From Chitinophagaceae bacterium (GTDB lineage Bacteria > Bacteroidota > Bacteroidia > Chitinophagales > Chitinophagaceae), in contig JAIYAN010000015.1 of assembly GCA_027489035.1 (NCBI GenBank), positions 1 through 64,000 of the forward strand: a stretch of DNA of 64,000 nt, in the 5' to 3' direction. Shown here piece after piece: positions 36,783 to 48,300 of this stretch. Position numbers and translations under genes: made by a program. The notes under the pieces are model-generated. The model saw nothing but the letters and a program-made list of their open reading frames with translations, did not search any database and was not told the DNA's origin. Position 1 is the first letter of the stretch, and each line of letters opens with the position of its first letter.

Positions 36783-36960
36783 TTGTTTCACGCAAAGCTC
36801 GCAAAGAAGCAAAGAGCGGAAAGTGGAAAATGTTTCAAACCCCAAACCCCAAACAACAAACAACAACCTTTTTGTAAGGGTTGAAAATCTTCAACCCCTA
36901 CAAACCTCTCAAACCTCCCAAACCTCTCAAACCTCAAAAACCTCCCAAACCTTCTGACTT
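36783..36960. repeat. Repeat-filled spacer upstream of the AraC-type gene
   Basis: Contains a TTTCACGCAAAGCTCGCAAAG element (36786-36823), a CCCCAAAC run (36838-36860), the 25-bp GGGTTGAA/TTCAACCC palindrome (36876-36901) and an AACCTC(C/T)(C/A)A 9-bp run (36903-36952). An 84-codon ORF through it is repeat translation. Confidence 0.8.
36876..36901. repeat. 25-bp palindromic repeat, copy 1
   Basis: AAGGGTTGAA, 4-nt loop, TTCAACCCCTA. Other copies at 38503-38527 and 51031-51055. Confidence 0.8.
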
Positions 36961-36973
36961 TCAAACTATTCTA

Positions 36974-36981
36974 TATATTTG
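36974..36981 (+). promoter_or_regulatory. Candidate -7 box of the AraC-type gene
   Basis: TATATTTG is an exact TAnnTTTG match, 61 bp before the TTG at 37042 and only 13 bp before the first in-frame codon after the upstream stop. Confidence 0.5.
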
Positions 36982-37041
36982 CTTTCAAAATAAATCCTTC
37001 TGCAACATCTTATTCCATATATCAGTTTACTTGGTCTGTTT

Positions 37042-38247
37042 TTGCCGATGCTTATTTTGTTTTACAACAAAGGATTTAAAAGCATCAATAGGTTTCTGGC
37101 GGGATTCTTGTTTTTTTCTTCCTTGTATTTATTAGAATCATTTACTTTCTTCTATGCAGTATCAAAAAATTGGGTGGCGTTTTTTACCAATACGCATGCA
37201 TTTTTTTATCTGATAGGACCTTTTTCTTTTTTTTATGTAAGGGGCATGTTGCGTGATGATAGTCATTTAGATAAAAAAGATTGGATTCATTTTCTGCCAT
37301 TTATCGCTTTCTTTATTGGCTATGTGCCATATATGTTTTCCAGTTGGAATTACAAATTAATGGTGGCAGACAATATCCAAAGTGAAACCTGGGATATGGC
37401 AAAGTTTCATTTGAATTTTATTATTCCGCACAAGTTAGATCAGGCCTTGAATGTGTTGCAGATTTATTTTTATTCGGCTTCTTTGTGGTATTTAATTTGG
37501 AAGTACAAAAGAAGCAGTACCAACCGAATTTACAATGTTCCTCAGTATAAACTTATTCGCAACTGGTTATTTATTTTCACATTAATCATCACCATTATTA
37601 CGCTAAACTTTACCGTGGCAATGGCCAATATGTGGATATATGACGACAAGTCGGTTTTTCTTCAAAAGGCAAGCTTGGCATTGCTTTTTGCTTCTTTCGT
37701 TTATGTAGGTATGAACATGATTGTGATGATTTTTCCGCACATCATGTATGGCTTGCCGATAGAAGTAAAAGAATCGATGTTTGCCAATCATTTTCAGGAA
37801 ACTCAAAAGTTAAATGATGAAGTGCCTGCCCATATTAATGTGGGAAATTCCGAAGCAAAAGATTCAATAGAAAAAAAAGAACTCCCACTTTTGTTTTCCA
37901 CTGATTATATCGAAAAAATTGAATTGGCAATTAATGAAATAATCAAAAACGAAAATTATCTAGAAACAGACTTCAAACTATCAAATATCTCTTCGATATC
38001 TGGATTACCTCCGCATCACCTCACTTACTATTTCAATACCATTCTTGAACTCTCATTTTCAGATTGGAGAAATAAATTGCGCATCGAATATGCCATTCAA
38101 TTATTAAAAGATGGTCAATCCAATCATTTAACCTTGGAAGCCATTTCTACCAAAATTGGTTTTTCTTCCCAAAGTACTTTTATAAGAGCATTTAAATTGC
38201 AAACTGGTAAAACGCCGAGTGAGTACATTAAAAGTTTAATGGTTTAA
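37042..38247 (+). CDS. Membrane-bound AraC-family transcriptional regulator
   Basis: 401 residues from a TTG start. About seven membrane helices (residues 1-230) precede a cytosolic AraC helix-turn-helix pair ('FKLSNISSISGLPPHHLTYYFN', in part, and 'TLEAISTKIGFSSQSTFIRAFKLQTGKTPSEY', in part). This 7TM-plus-HTH_18 form is common in Bacteroidetes. The start is uncertain: the frame is open back to 36994 and the extra codons (LLQHLIPYISLLGLFLP) continue the first hydrophobic helix, but contain no ATG or GTG. The last codons (SLMV, TAA) are shared with a TTTAATGGTTTAAGG repeat. The signal sensed is unknown. Confidence 0.82.
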   Translation: MPMLILFYNKGFKSINRFLAGFLFFSSLYLLESFTFFYAVSKNWVAFFTNTHAFFYLIGPFSFFYVRGMLRDDSHLDKKDWIHFLPFIAFFIGYVPYMFSSWNYKLMVADNIQSETWDMAKFHLNFIIPHKLDQALNVLQIYFYSASLWYLIWKYKRSSTNRIYNVPQYKLIRNWLFIFTLIITIITLNFTVAMANMWIYDDKSVFLQKASLALLFASFVYVGMNMIVMIFPHIMYGLPIEVKESMFANHFQETQKLNDEVPAHINVGNSEAKDSIEKKELPLLFSTDYIEKIELAINEIIKNENYLETDFKLSNISSISGLPPHHLTYYFNTILELSFSDWRNKLRIEYAIQLLKDGQSNHLTLEAISTKIGFSSQSTFIRAFKLQTGKTPSEYIKSLMV

Positions 38248-38502
38248 GGGGGAAAAATGTTTGGCGTTTGGTGTTTGGTGTTTGTGGTTGGGTGAATTCT
38301 AATGTTAAAGGCGCTATACTGAAAAAGCGTTTGGCTTTTTGTTTCGCGCAAAGCTCGCAAAGGAGCAAGGACGCAAAGGGAATAAGAAACTAAAAATATG
38401 AAATAAGGAAATGGAGCTCCTGCTTTTCGAAAATCCCAACCTTTTGAACACATTGAACGTATTGAACCTTTTGAACATGTCAAACATCCCAACCTCTTTT
38501 TT

Positions 38503-38527
38503 AAGGGTTGAAGATTTTCAACCCCTA
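38503..38527. repeat. 25-bp palindromic repeat, copy 2
   Basis: AAGGGTTGAA-GATT-TTCAACCCCTA; same element as at 36876 and 51031. Confidence 0.8.
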
Positions 38528-38540
38528 CAACCTCATTCGC

Positions 38541-38590
38541 TTTGACGATTGGTGAAAACACCAACATCGGCAGACGAAAATCCCCAACCT
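38541..38590 (+). repeat. 50-bp dispersed element, copy A
   Basis: Starts TTTGACGATTGGTG and ends CAGACGAAAATCCCCAACCT; includes a TTGGTG-N4-CACCAA hairpin. 48 of 50 positions match the copy at 52571-52620. A TTGAAC run follows, as in the reversed partial copy near 21660-21703. Confidence 0.85.
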
Positions 38591-38860
38591 TTTGAACTCA
38601 TTGAACATATTGAACCTTTTGAACATTTTAATCCTCCCAAACCTCCTAAACCTCTCAAACCTCCCCAACCTCCCTTTTCCTCCCCAAACTTCTTTTCATT
38701 TTTAAATATGAAAAGGATTTCCCCCTTTTATAATAGGAATTCCAAGTGTTTTTGTAAAAATTCGCACCCCAATCTAAAATACCCTTTGACAAAATCTCCG
38801 GCATTTCGCCAGGACTTCTCCCTAAAAAAACAACTTTATTTTAATTTCTAAACTATTGAA

Positions 38861-39220
38861 ATGATAAAAAAATATCATTTATTGGCGTTCGTTTGCTTAT
38901 TATTTACCGGACTGTCATCCATCGCTCAAGATAAAAAAGCTTCCGCTTCGACGCCGAATTTTCCAAATGTGGGAAAGCAAAAAATGACTTACAACATCAT
39001 TTCTGCTCCCGAAAAAACCTTTGGGTACGACATTTTATTTGATGGGAAATTAATGATTCACCAACCCAATAAACCGGGTATGGCTGGCATTCGAGCTTTT
39101 GATACTAAACAAGACGCCGAAAAAGTAGCCCAGCTCGTCATCCAAAAAATGAAAAATGGCGAAATGCCACCCACCGTTTCATCCGATGAAATGAAAAAAC
39201 TAAAAGTCATCAAACCATAA
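38861..39220 (+). CDS. Secreted DUF4907 protein
   Basis: 119 residues. Signal peptide about 1-22 (ends SIAQ). The body 'FGYDILFDGKLMIHQPNKPGMAGIRAF' (in part) and 'DAEKVAQLVIQKMKNGEMPPTVS' (in part) fit DUF4907, a small Bacteroidetes family of unknown function. It precedes a kelch-repeat giant on the same strand; such DUF4907/kelch pairing is one I recall from other Bacteroidetes. The periplasmic or surface partner role is inference. Confidence 0.75.
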   Translation: MIKKYHLLAFVCLLFTGLSSIAQDKKASASTPNFPNVGKQKMTYNIISAPEKTFGYDILFDGKLMIHQPNKPGMAGIRAFDTKQDAEKVAQLVIQKMKNGEMPPTVSSDEMKKLKVIKP

Positions 39221-39295
39221 AACACAAACAACAAACCCTAAACAACAAATAACAAACAATAAACACCAAACCATAAACGCCAAACATAATCATCC
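39218..39295. repeat. 7-bp AACAACAAA/AAACACCAA run
   Basis: Periodic CAAAC text (AAACAACAAACCC, AAACACCAAACC, AACGCCAAAC) fills the 89-bp gap between the DUF4907 and giant genes. Same family as 21715-21785. Confidence 0.7.
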
Positions 39296-39309
39296 CAAAA
39301 TCAAAAAAA

Positions 39310-42300
39310 ATGAAAAAATTATTACTCCTTATCGTTATTTTATTATCGGTAACCAATTTTTTAAATGCACAATCCTGTGCTACGTCTGCAGGGTGGACTA
39401 CCATGGCCTCAATTCCAGGTGCTACAGTTGGAACTCCCAATTACAATACCAACCCTACATCTATAAGGTATAGTTCATTTGGATTTTCAATTGGCAACAT
39501 GGGTTATATTGGAGGAGGTATGTATCCAACTAGTGGTCAGTTAGCAACTGGAGCAACGTACTGGAGGAGTGACTTTTGGGAGTATAATCCATCTAGTAAT
39601 TCATGGACACAAAAAGCAGATATAATTAATTCTTATTCTGTAAATGTTTCCAATACCTATTCTGCTACCACAAATAATGGAGGAATAATAGAAGCGCGAG
39701 GATTTAGTGTTGGTGGAAAAGGATATTTCATAGGTGGAAGAACAAGAAATAATACCGGAGGAATTATATACAGTGGTTATTTTCAAGAATATGATCCAGC
39801 GAGTAATACATGGACAGATAGAGCTTCTGCTTTAAGTAGCGCCTGTGATTTGGTTTATTGTAAAGCGCCTGCAACATTTACAATAAACGGAGTTGCTTAC
39901 GTGGGAAGTGCACAAACAAGCAGTAACACCGCAAATGGGTGTAATTATAACAACAACGCTGTTTACAATCAAAGCAGGAAATGGTACAGATTTGATCAAA
40001 ATACAATGTCCTTTTCAAGCATACCGGATTATCCTGGTACTTCACAAGTCAACCCTGTTGGTTTTGGTGGCAAAAACAAAGGATTTTTAATAGAACGAAA
40101 TGAACTGTGGAAATATGACCCTTCTGCTAATACATGGACAAATACGCTTTCAAATTATCCCAATAATGTTTATACAAATAATCAAGCTTCATTTACCATT
40201 GGTGATTTTGCTTATATAGGCGGAGGCTTCACCGAATCGAATAATTATGGGAGTGCTAATTTTTATGAATTTAACATGGCACTAGAAAAATATACTGGAG
40301 CTGTTAGCAGCTCCAACAATACAGGTTCCACGACTTGGAATATTCCATGGAGCTCAGGTTTAAGCGAAATTGCAGCCTTCAGTATTGGTAATAAGGGTTA
40401 CTTTTATGGAGGTCTGTCAGGAGCAAATAATGGACCTTACCAAGTTGGTGGTGCTCTTTATGAATTTACACCTCAAGGTTCACAAAAAAATATAAGAGTA
40501 CAGCTTCAAAGTGGATCTCTTTGTAAAGGTTCTACCTTTAATGTAACGGCAATCGACTACCCTTGTTATAATAGTTATCCTTCAGATAATGTTTTTACTG
40601 CTCAATTGAGTGATGCAAATGGTTTCTTTTCAAATGCTTCTCCTACTGTAATTGGCACTTCAACGGCGTCATCTAGTTATACAAACACTTTTTCAGCAAC
40701 AATTCCTGCAGGTACACCATCAGGCTCAAGATACAGAATCAGGGTGGTAGCTAGTAATCCATATACCATTGGTTATGATAATGGGTATGATATTACTATT
40801 TCAGATCCCGGAAGCGCAGGTACAATCAGTCATCCTTATTCTGTGCCTTACCCATCAGAGTTGGCCAGCGATCAAATTGCCAGTTCAGCTGCAGCTAATG
40901 GTGCATCAAGTTATTTGTGGCAAAGTTCAACTGATAATTCCAGCTGGACAACAATCCCAAATGCAATTGGAACAACTTACACATTGACCGGTACCAATCA
41001 AAATGATGTATATTTCAGACGCGGTGCTATTTTAGCTTGTTTGGCAACTGTTTATACACCTTCGGTTTTATTGCGTGTGTACAGTGCATCCAACAACCGG
41101 TTGAATGGTACTATTTCGGGAACGGTGAGGAGTAATAACGGAGTAGGTGTATTTGGCATTACCATCACAGCACAAAAAAATGTTGGCCTTTCGGGTAGCC
41201 CGCAATCCAAAACCTATACCACCACTACTGATCAAACAGGAGCATACACTATCCCCAATATTTTTTATGGTGATTTGAACAATGGAGATCCAAGCTCAGT
41301 AGCATTTACCATTACTGCATCAAAAGCCGGACATACATTTACACCTGCTACCAATACAGCTACTTTGTCTTTATCTATCCCATCTGTGGGCAGTAAAGAT
41401 TTTACCGATTTGTCTACTTATAGTGTGGCAGGTAAAGTAACACAAACTTGTGCTAGTTGTGAAGTTGGCTTTCAAACAGATAGTTTAAATGGCGTGCAAT
41501 TAGGGGTAACCAAAAATGGGGTTATATTGCCTTCAAGTACCACTGGTGCCAGTGTATACGGCAGATATGCAAATACATTTACCGATCCAGGTACCTACAA
41601 ATTTACGCCTTCAAAAACTGGGCATCGTTTCAATCCTGCTCAACAAGATGTTACGATTATCAATACGGATGTTTCAGGTATCAATTTTGCCGATACCACT
41701 CAATATACCATTTCGGGTGTGTTGCGTGCCGGTGCCAATGAAATCATAGGTTCGGCGCAGTTGGAATTTACAGATACGGTTGCAGGTCGTACCACTAAGT
41801 TTAAGAAGATTGTAAACACCGCTGCAGATGGTTCATTCAGCGTAACCTTGCCTGCCAGAAAGTATAAGATGCGCATGAATACCTTTACGCCAACCGGCTT
41901 GGGTACTGATATTGCTGTGAATGATTTGCTTACCTGGTTCAATACCACGTTAAAAGATTCTTCATACATCAACATTGATACAAGCAATCAAACGTTTAAT
42001 CTAACGTATCACCGCGCACCTGTTTTGGTAATCGATAATTTACCAGATACCAGTTGTGGCAATTATATTGTTTTCAAACAAGATGAACCAAAGGCATTTA
42101 CCGTAAAAGTTTACGAAGGAACTATACTACACAATTGTTTGTTGAGTTATGATTCAGTATCTACCGTAAAAATAAATACCAATGTGCATGTAAAAGATGT
42201 GAACCAGATATTGACTTATACGCCGTTGAATGGATTGGCACAGGTTCAGCTGTTAGGTGGTTCTCCTAATATTGTAGCGCCTTTTGATAAATTCTTTAAT

Positions 42301-45300
42301 GTAACTTTTACCGACCGATACAATAGGGTAGCCACTAATTTATCACGCAATGTGAAAGTATTGGGTTTGATGGCCGATCCGGGAACCTTTACTACGGTGA
42401 GTCCTTCAGTACCTATTTTAATTTTGCATGCGCCTCCAGGCGATCAGAGTAGTAGTTTCTGGGAGCAAACACAAACAACGGAAACGGCTATGCGCTTTTC
42501 GGCACTTACAGATAAAACAACAGGAGCTTTTGCCGATGTAAAAATCGGTGCAAGTTTTGAAACGGGTATTGGCTTTGTTACAGAGACTTCTATTTGGGCC
42601 AATGTAAATGCCAGCATATCGAACAGTCAAAGAGTAAACAAAGCTACAGAAGCTATTTTGAGCAGCAGCACTACTGTTGGTTATGCTACACAGCCCAATG
42701 GTGGCGATGTGTATGTGGGTGGTGCGATGAATTTATGTTATTCAGTTGCGCACGAAATACAATATGCTTCAGCCTGTAATTTAGGAATAAAAAATAGTTT
42801 AGCAGTTGCGCCTAAAGGTTTTGCTACAACGTATACTTATTCAGAGAGCTTCATCACAGAAACCTTGATTCCTTCTTTACAATTTATTGCAGCTAACAAT
42901 CCGGATTCATCTTCTAAATATACCAATCAAATTAAGGTTTGGGAACAGGTGATTGCGAATAACAACGCCAATAAAGACCGTGCCGAATTTGTAAGAAACC
43001 GCTCTTTCGATGGGAATGCAGGTCCGATAACAGAATCAACTACGAGCAGCTCTACACAGTCGAGCAGTCTTGAATTTGAAGTAGAGATTGACAGAAACAT
43101 GGCCATCAGTGCCGGTGTTGAAATTGGCGGTTCAGGATTTAATGGTGGTGTGAATATAGATTTAAAAATGACTACAGGTAACAGCTCTACCAATACCAAT
43201 ACCTCATCAACCACAATGGGTTATACTTTGGATGACGATGATGCCGGAGATTATTTTTCTGTAGATGTGAAAAAAGATCCAGTGTACAATACACCAGTGT
43301 TTGTGTTGGTGGCAGGTACAGCGAGTTGTCCGGCAGAGCCTATTGCGCAAAGCAGAGATAATGTACAATTGTCCATTCCAACGCCTGAAATCAGAAACAT
43401 ACCTGCTAATGGGGAAGCGTTGTTCCAATTACAATTGCAAAACACCAGTGAGAGCAGAGAAACAAGAACCTACTTCCTAACCTTCAACCAATCAAGCAAC
43501 CCTAATGGTGCGCTAGTAACGATTGGTGGAAGTCCGGTTACTTCTAATATTTCTTATACCATTCCTTATTTAGGATCACAAACAGTAACCGTAGCCGTTA
43601 GAAAGAGTGCATCAAGCAATATCTATTCTTACGAAGGTTTGGAATTTACTTTGAGTGATGCCTGTGAGGGTGGAGTTGGAAAATCAAACACAATTTCGGC
43701 TTACTTCCAAAGCCCTTGTAGTGATTTGATTTTGAATTCACCAGTTAACAATTGGGTTGCTAAATCATCTAACAATAATATATTGACGATTGAATTTACA
43801 GGGTATAACTTAAGTAATTTACAATCAGTAGCCTTGGAGTATGCCCATGCAGGAAGAGGGGATTGGAGAACAGATACAACCATCTATCAGAATTTTATCA
43901 GCAATACAATCAGCTCTATTTTAAACTGGAATATTGCGCGCATTGCAGATGGAGAATATGACATCAGAATGAAATTGAATTGCGTTTCAGGTTCGGGGTA
44001 CACGCAAAGACTTACGGGTATTATTGACCGTGAGTCACCAAGATTATTGGGATTGCCGAAGCCTACGGATAGAAATTATGTATCAGGAGATGAGATTTCA
44101 ATGACTTATTCAGAAAATTTACAAACCAATAATTTAAATACCAATAAAGTAACCATGACCAGAATGCTGGATGGTACAGATATACCGGTGCAGGTAAGTG
44201 GATATCAAAATAAAGTGATGATAGTGCCATTGACCAACATCAACACATTTGCAACTGGAGAAGCCATCAGGGTGATTTCAACACAAATGGCTGATATCTA
44301 TGAAAACGAATCGGCTATATCGGATACTTTCTTATTTAATGTGGGCGCTTCAGTATCAACCAACTCTAATAGAAAAGTAACCCTGTCAAATCTTGTAGCA
44401 ACCAAGCGTGCTATTTTTGAAAACTCAGGCGATTCTTTACAAATTAGATTCAGTGTGCCAACTGCATCTGCCCACAATACAGTGGTTCATTACCTTGTAA
44501 GTGGTTCAGCAGCATTTGAATCCGATTATAATAATTCATTTAGTAGTGGACAAAATCTAACCACAGAATTCAATGGTACACAAGGAACGATTAATATTCC
44601 TGCAAATGCAACATCAGCAATTTTAAGAATTAAGCCAATAGCTGATGATAATTTAGAAGCCAATGAAACAGTTAAAATCAGATTGCTTTCTGGCGGGGAT
44701 TATAAATTAGGACCTGATTCTTTAATTGTGATTACAGACACGATTAAAAACGACGATTTGAATCAACCTGAAATTACTTTGGGGGATGTACCAAGAACTT
44801 ATCCAACTGGTTATTGTGCAACAACTACGGATAACAGTTTAGCAAAGCCATACATTTGGAATGTGCCAACAACTTTACCAGCAGGGTACTGCACAACGTT
44901 AATGGATAACGCTTCAATTAGACCATATGTTTGGAATGTGCCAATAACTTTACCAGCGGGATATTGTGCTATTCAAACGGACTATAGTTTGTTGAAGCCT
45001 CTTGCAGATGCAACTACGGTAGAAATTCCAAATACAATGCCTACAGGTTATTGTTATGCTGATGCACCATACAATGGAGATGAGCAGATATTTTCGGTAA
45101 GCTTTGGTTCAATGAATAATGTACAAACAGAAAATTGTACCACTAGTTATACAGATTATTCAACTTCTATTGTACCACCAACCGTACATTTGAATGAAAC
45201 GGTTCCTTTCTCTGTATTTACTGACGAATGTGATGGTTATTATTATTATCCAAGTGGAATGTCCATTTTTATTGATTATAACCGTGATGGTAATTTTGAC

Positions 45301-48300
45301 GAAAGTACAGAGATGGCATATACGACTAATGGAATTACAACATCTCCTAACATACGTTCGGGAAATGTAGTGATACCTGCTAATGCAACACCTGGCTTAA
45401 CTAAAATAAGGGTAGTCGTTTCTGAAAGTAATCCTTCCCCTGGTTCTTGTGGAAATTTGGGATATGGTGAAGTGGAGGATTATGCAATCATAATAGATCC
45501 TACACTTGCTACAAACATTTTAGAAGATGAGCAAATATTTGCAGTGAGTTTTGGGACGATGAATAATATACAGACAGAAAATTGTAGTTCTAACTATACA
45601 GATTTCAGTGCAAGTGTTGTAGCCCCAGTTGTATCCGTTGGAGAGTTGGTTTCATTCTCTGTATTAACCGATGAGTGTGATGCTGGTCCGTATTTTTCAA
45701 GTGGAATGTCCGTATTTATAGATTACAATAGAGATGGAGATTTTGAAGATGCTAACGAGCGGGCGTACACGACAAGTGCAACAACGATTTCACCGAATAC
45801 GCGCTCAGGAAATATTGTAATACCTGTAGATGCTGCAGAAGGATTAACGAAGATGAGAATTGTAGTAGCTGAAGGGGTTGTATCTCCTTCGTCTTGTATG
45901 AATTTAGGATATGGTGAAGTAGAAGATTATTCGATTATGATTCATGGTATACCAACGCCTCAAAGCATCAACGATGATCAGCAGATTTTTGCTGTGAATT
46001 TTGGTTCAATGAATAATGTGCAGTCTGAAAATTGCAGTTCAAATTATACCGATTATAGTACAACTGTAACAGCGCCTGTTGTAACAACGGGTACAAATGT
46101 TCCATTTAGTGTATTAACAGATGAGTGTGATGCTGCACCTTATTACTCAAGTGGTATGTCTATATTTATTGATTACAATAGAGATGGAGATTTTGATGAT
46201 TCAGGTGAAAAAGCATATACTACTAATGGAACAGCGATTTCTCCAAATACAAGAACGGGTAATATTTACATTCCTACTGATGCTACTTTAGGTTTAACAA
46301 AAATGCGCGTGGTTGTTCAGGAAGGTGATATTGCCCCAGCTTCATGCATTTCATTAGGATATGGTGAAGTAGAAGATTATGCGATTATGATTCATAATGT
46401 TCCGCCTGTTCAAAGCGTGTTGGATGACGAACAAATCAAAGCAGTTAGTTTTGGTACAATGAATAATGAGCAGTCGGATAATTGCAATACAAATTATACC
46501 GATTACTCATCAAGCGTAGCTGTGCCAACTGTTTTATTCGGTGAATCAGTACCTTTCTCCATAGTAACCGATGAGTGCGATTATGCACCTTATTATGCAA
46601 GCGGCATGTCTATTTTTATTGATTATAACAGAGATGGCGATTTTGATGATTTAGGAGAAAAAGCATATACAACAAATGAAACAACAATCTCGCCAAACAC
46701 GCGTTCAGGGGAAATTGTAATCCCAACAAATGCAACACGAGGTTTAACCAAAATGAGAGTGGTGGTGGCTGAAGGAGTTGCTTCTCCAGATGCATGTATC
46801 CCTATGGGTTATGGTGAAGTGGAAGATTATGGGGTGATGATAATGGATGGTGAGGCTGCAAAAATTTGTCAAGGCGGAACTGCTGTTTTATCTGCTAATG
46901 ATCAAATAGATGGTCAGTCTGTATACTCTTACGTTTGGAAATTAGGCAATAATATTATTGGTACCAGCAGAAATATTACCATCAATGCGGCTGGTACTTA
47001 CACACTTAAGGTATATACGTCAAATGGTTTCTCAGGAGCTAGTACTCCTTATGTAGTTACAGCTACAGCTCCACCTTCAAGCGATTTATTTGTGGCTGTT
47101 TGTCCAAGCCAATTGCCTTATTCTTGGAATGGAATTAACTATAACACAACAGGTAATTACAACAGAACAATTTCCAATGCCAATGGATGTGATTCAATTG
47201 TGAACTTACATTTCACTGTGAAGTCAAATAGCTATACTGTTGAAACCATTTCAGCAATTGATTCATACGAATGGCATGGTACGGTTTACAATGCATCTAC
47301 AAATACAGCAACTTGGACAGGCGTTAATGCGGCTGGTTGCGATTCGATAGTAACGTTGAACTTAACCATTATTCCAATTTGTGTTCCAGTAGAAAGGGTA
47401 TTCGACATCATCGCATGTAACTCATACACATGGCATGGCATACGTTTTACCAATTCGGTAAATGGCATTGAATGGACTACATTAAATTACAGAGGATGCG
47501 ATTCAACTGAAATTTTGAATTTGACCATTAAGCGTTCTTCAACAAGTACCACAAATGTTACGGTATGTGCAAGTCAGATGCCGTATTTGTGGAACAATAC
47601 CATTTATAGTACAGCAGGTACGTTTACAAAACGTTTCAACAATGCAGCAGGTTGTGATTCAACTGAGAAGTTGGTTCTGACTGTAAATGCAGTATCGAGT
47701 AGCACAATAAATGTATCTGTTTGTGCAAATGATATGCCTTATACTTGGAATGATATTATATATAACACAGGAGGTAGTTTTACTCAAACCTTTACCAATT
47801 CAAGAGGTTGTGATTCTACATCAACTTTAATATTGACCGTTAAACCGGTTTCAAATAGCAGCAATAGTTTGTCGATATGTTCAAGTCAATTGCCTTTGAA
47901 TTGGAATGGATTGACACTAACGGCTACGGGTACTTATTCAGCAAGTTTCAACAACATTAATGGATGTGATTCAATTGCAGTGTTAAACTTAACCGTTAAA
48001 GAAGTGAGTAATGTAGTGGAAACGGTTGATGCAACAGGGTCTTCATACAATTGGCATGGAACCACATTCACCGCTTCAAATTATACGGCTACATGGGTAG
48101 GTATAAACTCAGCAGGTTGTGATTCGATAGTAACATTGAATTTAACCCTAACCAATGATTGTGTCCCTACCGAACGTACATTCAACGTTACGGCATGTAA
48201 CATCTATTACTTCCATGGAATTCGTTTAACATCGTCTACTTCATTGGAGTGGGTGGGTGTAAATGCTGGAGGTTGTGATTCGGTGGAAATATTGAATTTA

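Larger units (their letters stand above)
38237..38700. repeat. Repeat-filled spacer (613-bp gap to the DUF4907 gene)
   Basis: In order: TTTAATGGTTTAAGG, a GTTTGGTGTTTGG run (38258-38290), TTTCGCGCAAAGCTCGCAAAG element (38342-38378), TTGAACACATTGAACG run (38440-38480), the 25-bp palindrome (38503-38527), the 50-bp element (38541-38590), a second TTGAAC run (38590-38625) and CCTCCCAAACCTCC text (38633-38690). The remainder to 38860 is AT-rich with nothing recognised. Confidence 0.85.

Noticed and set aside
36881-37135. 84-codon ORF before the AraC-type gene
   Set aside because: First half is repeat translation (KPPKPLKP), second half is the AraC-type gene read in another frame.
38244-38851. 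Two ORFs of 100-107 codons in the spacer
   Set aside because: Repeat translations on opposite strands; no family resemblance.
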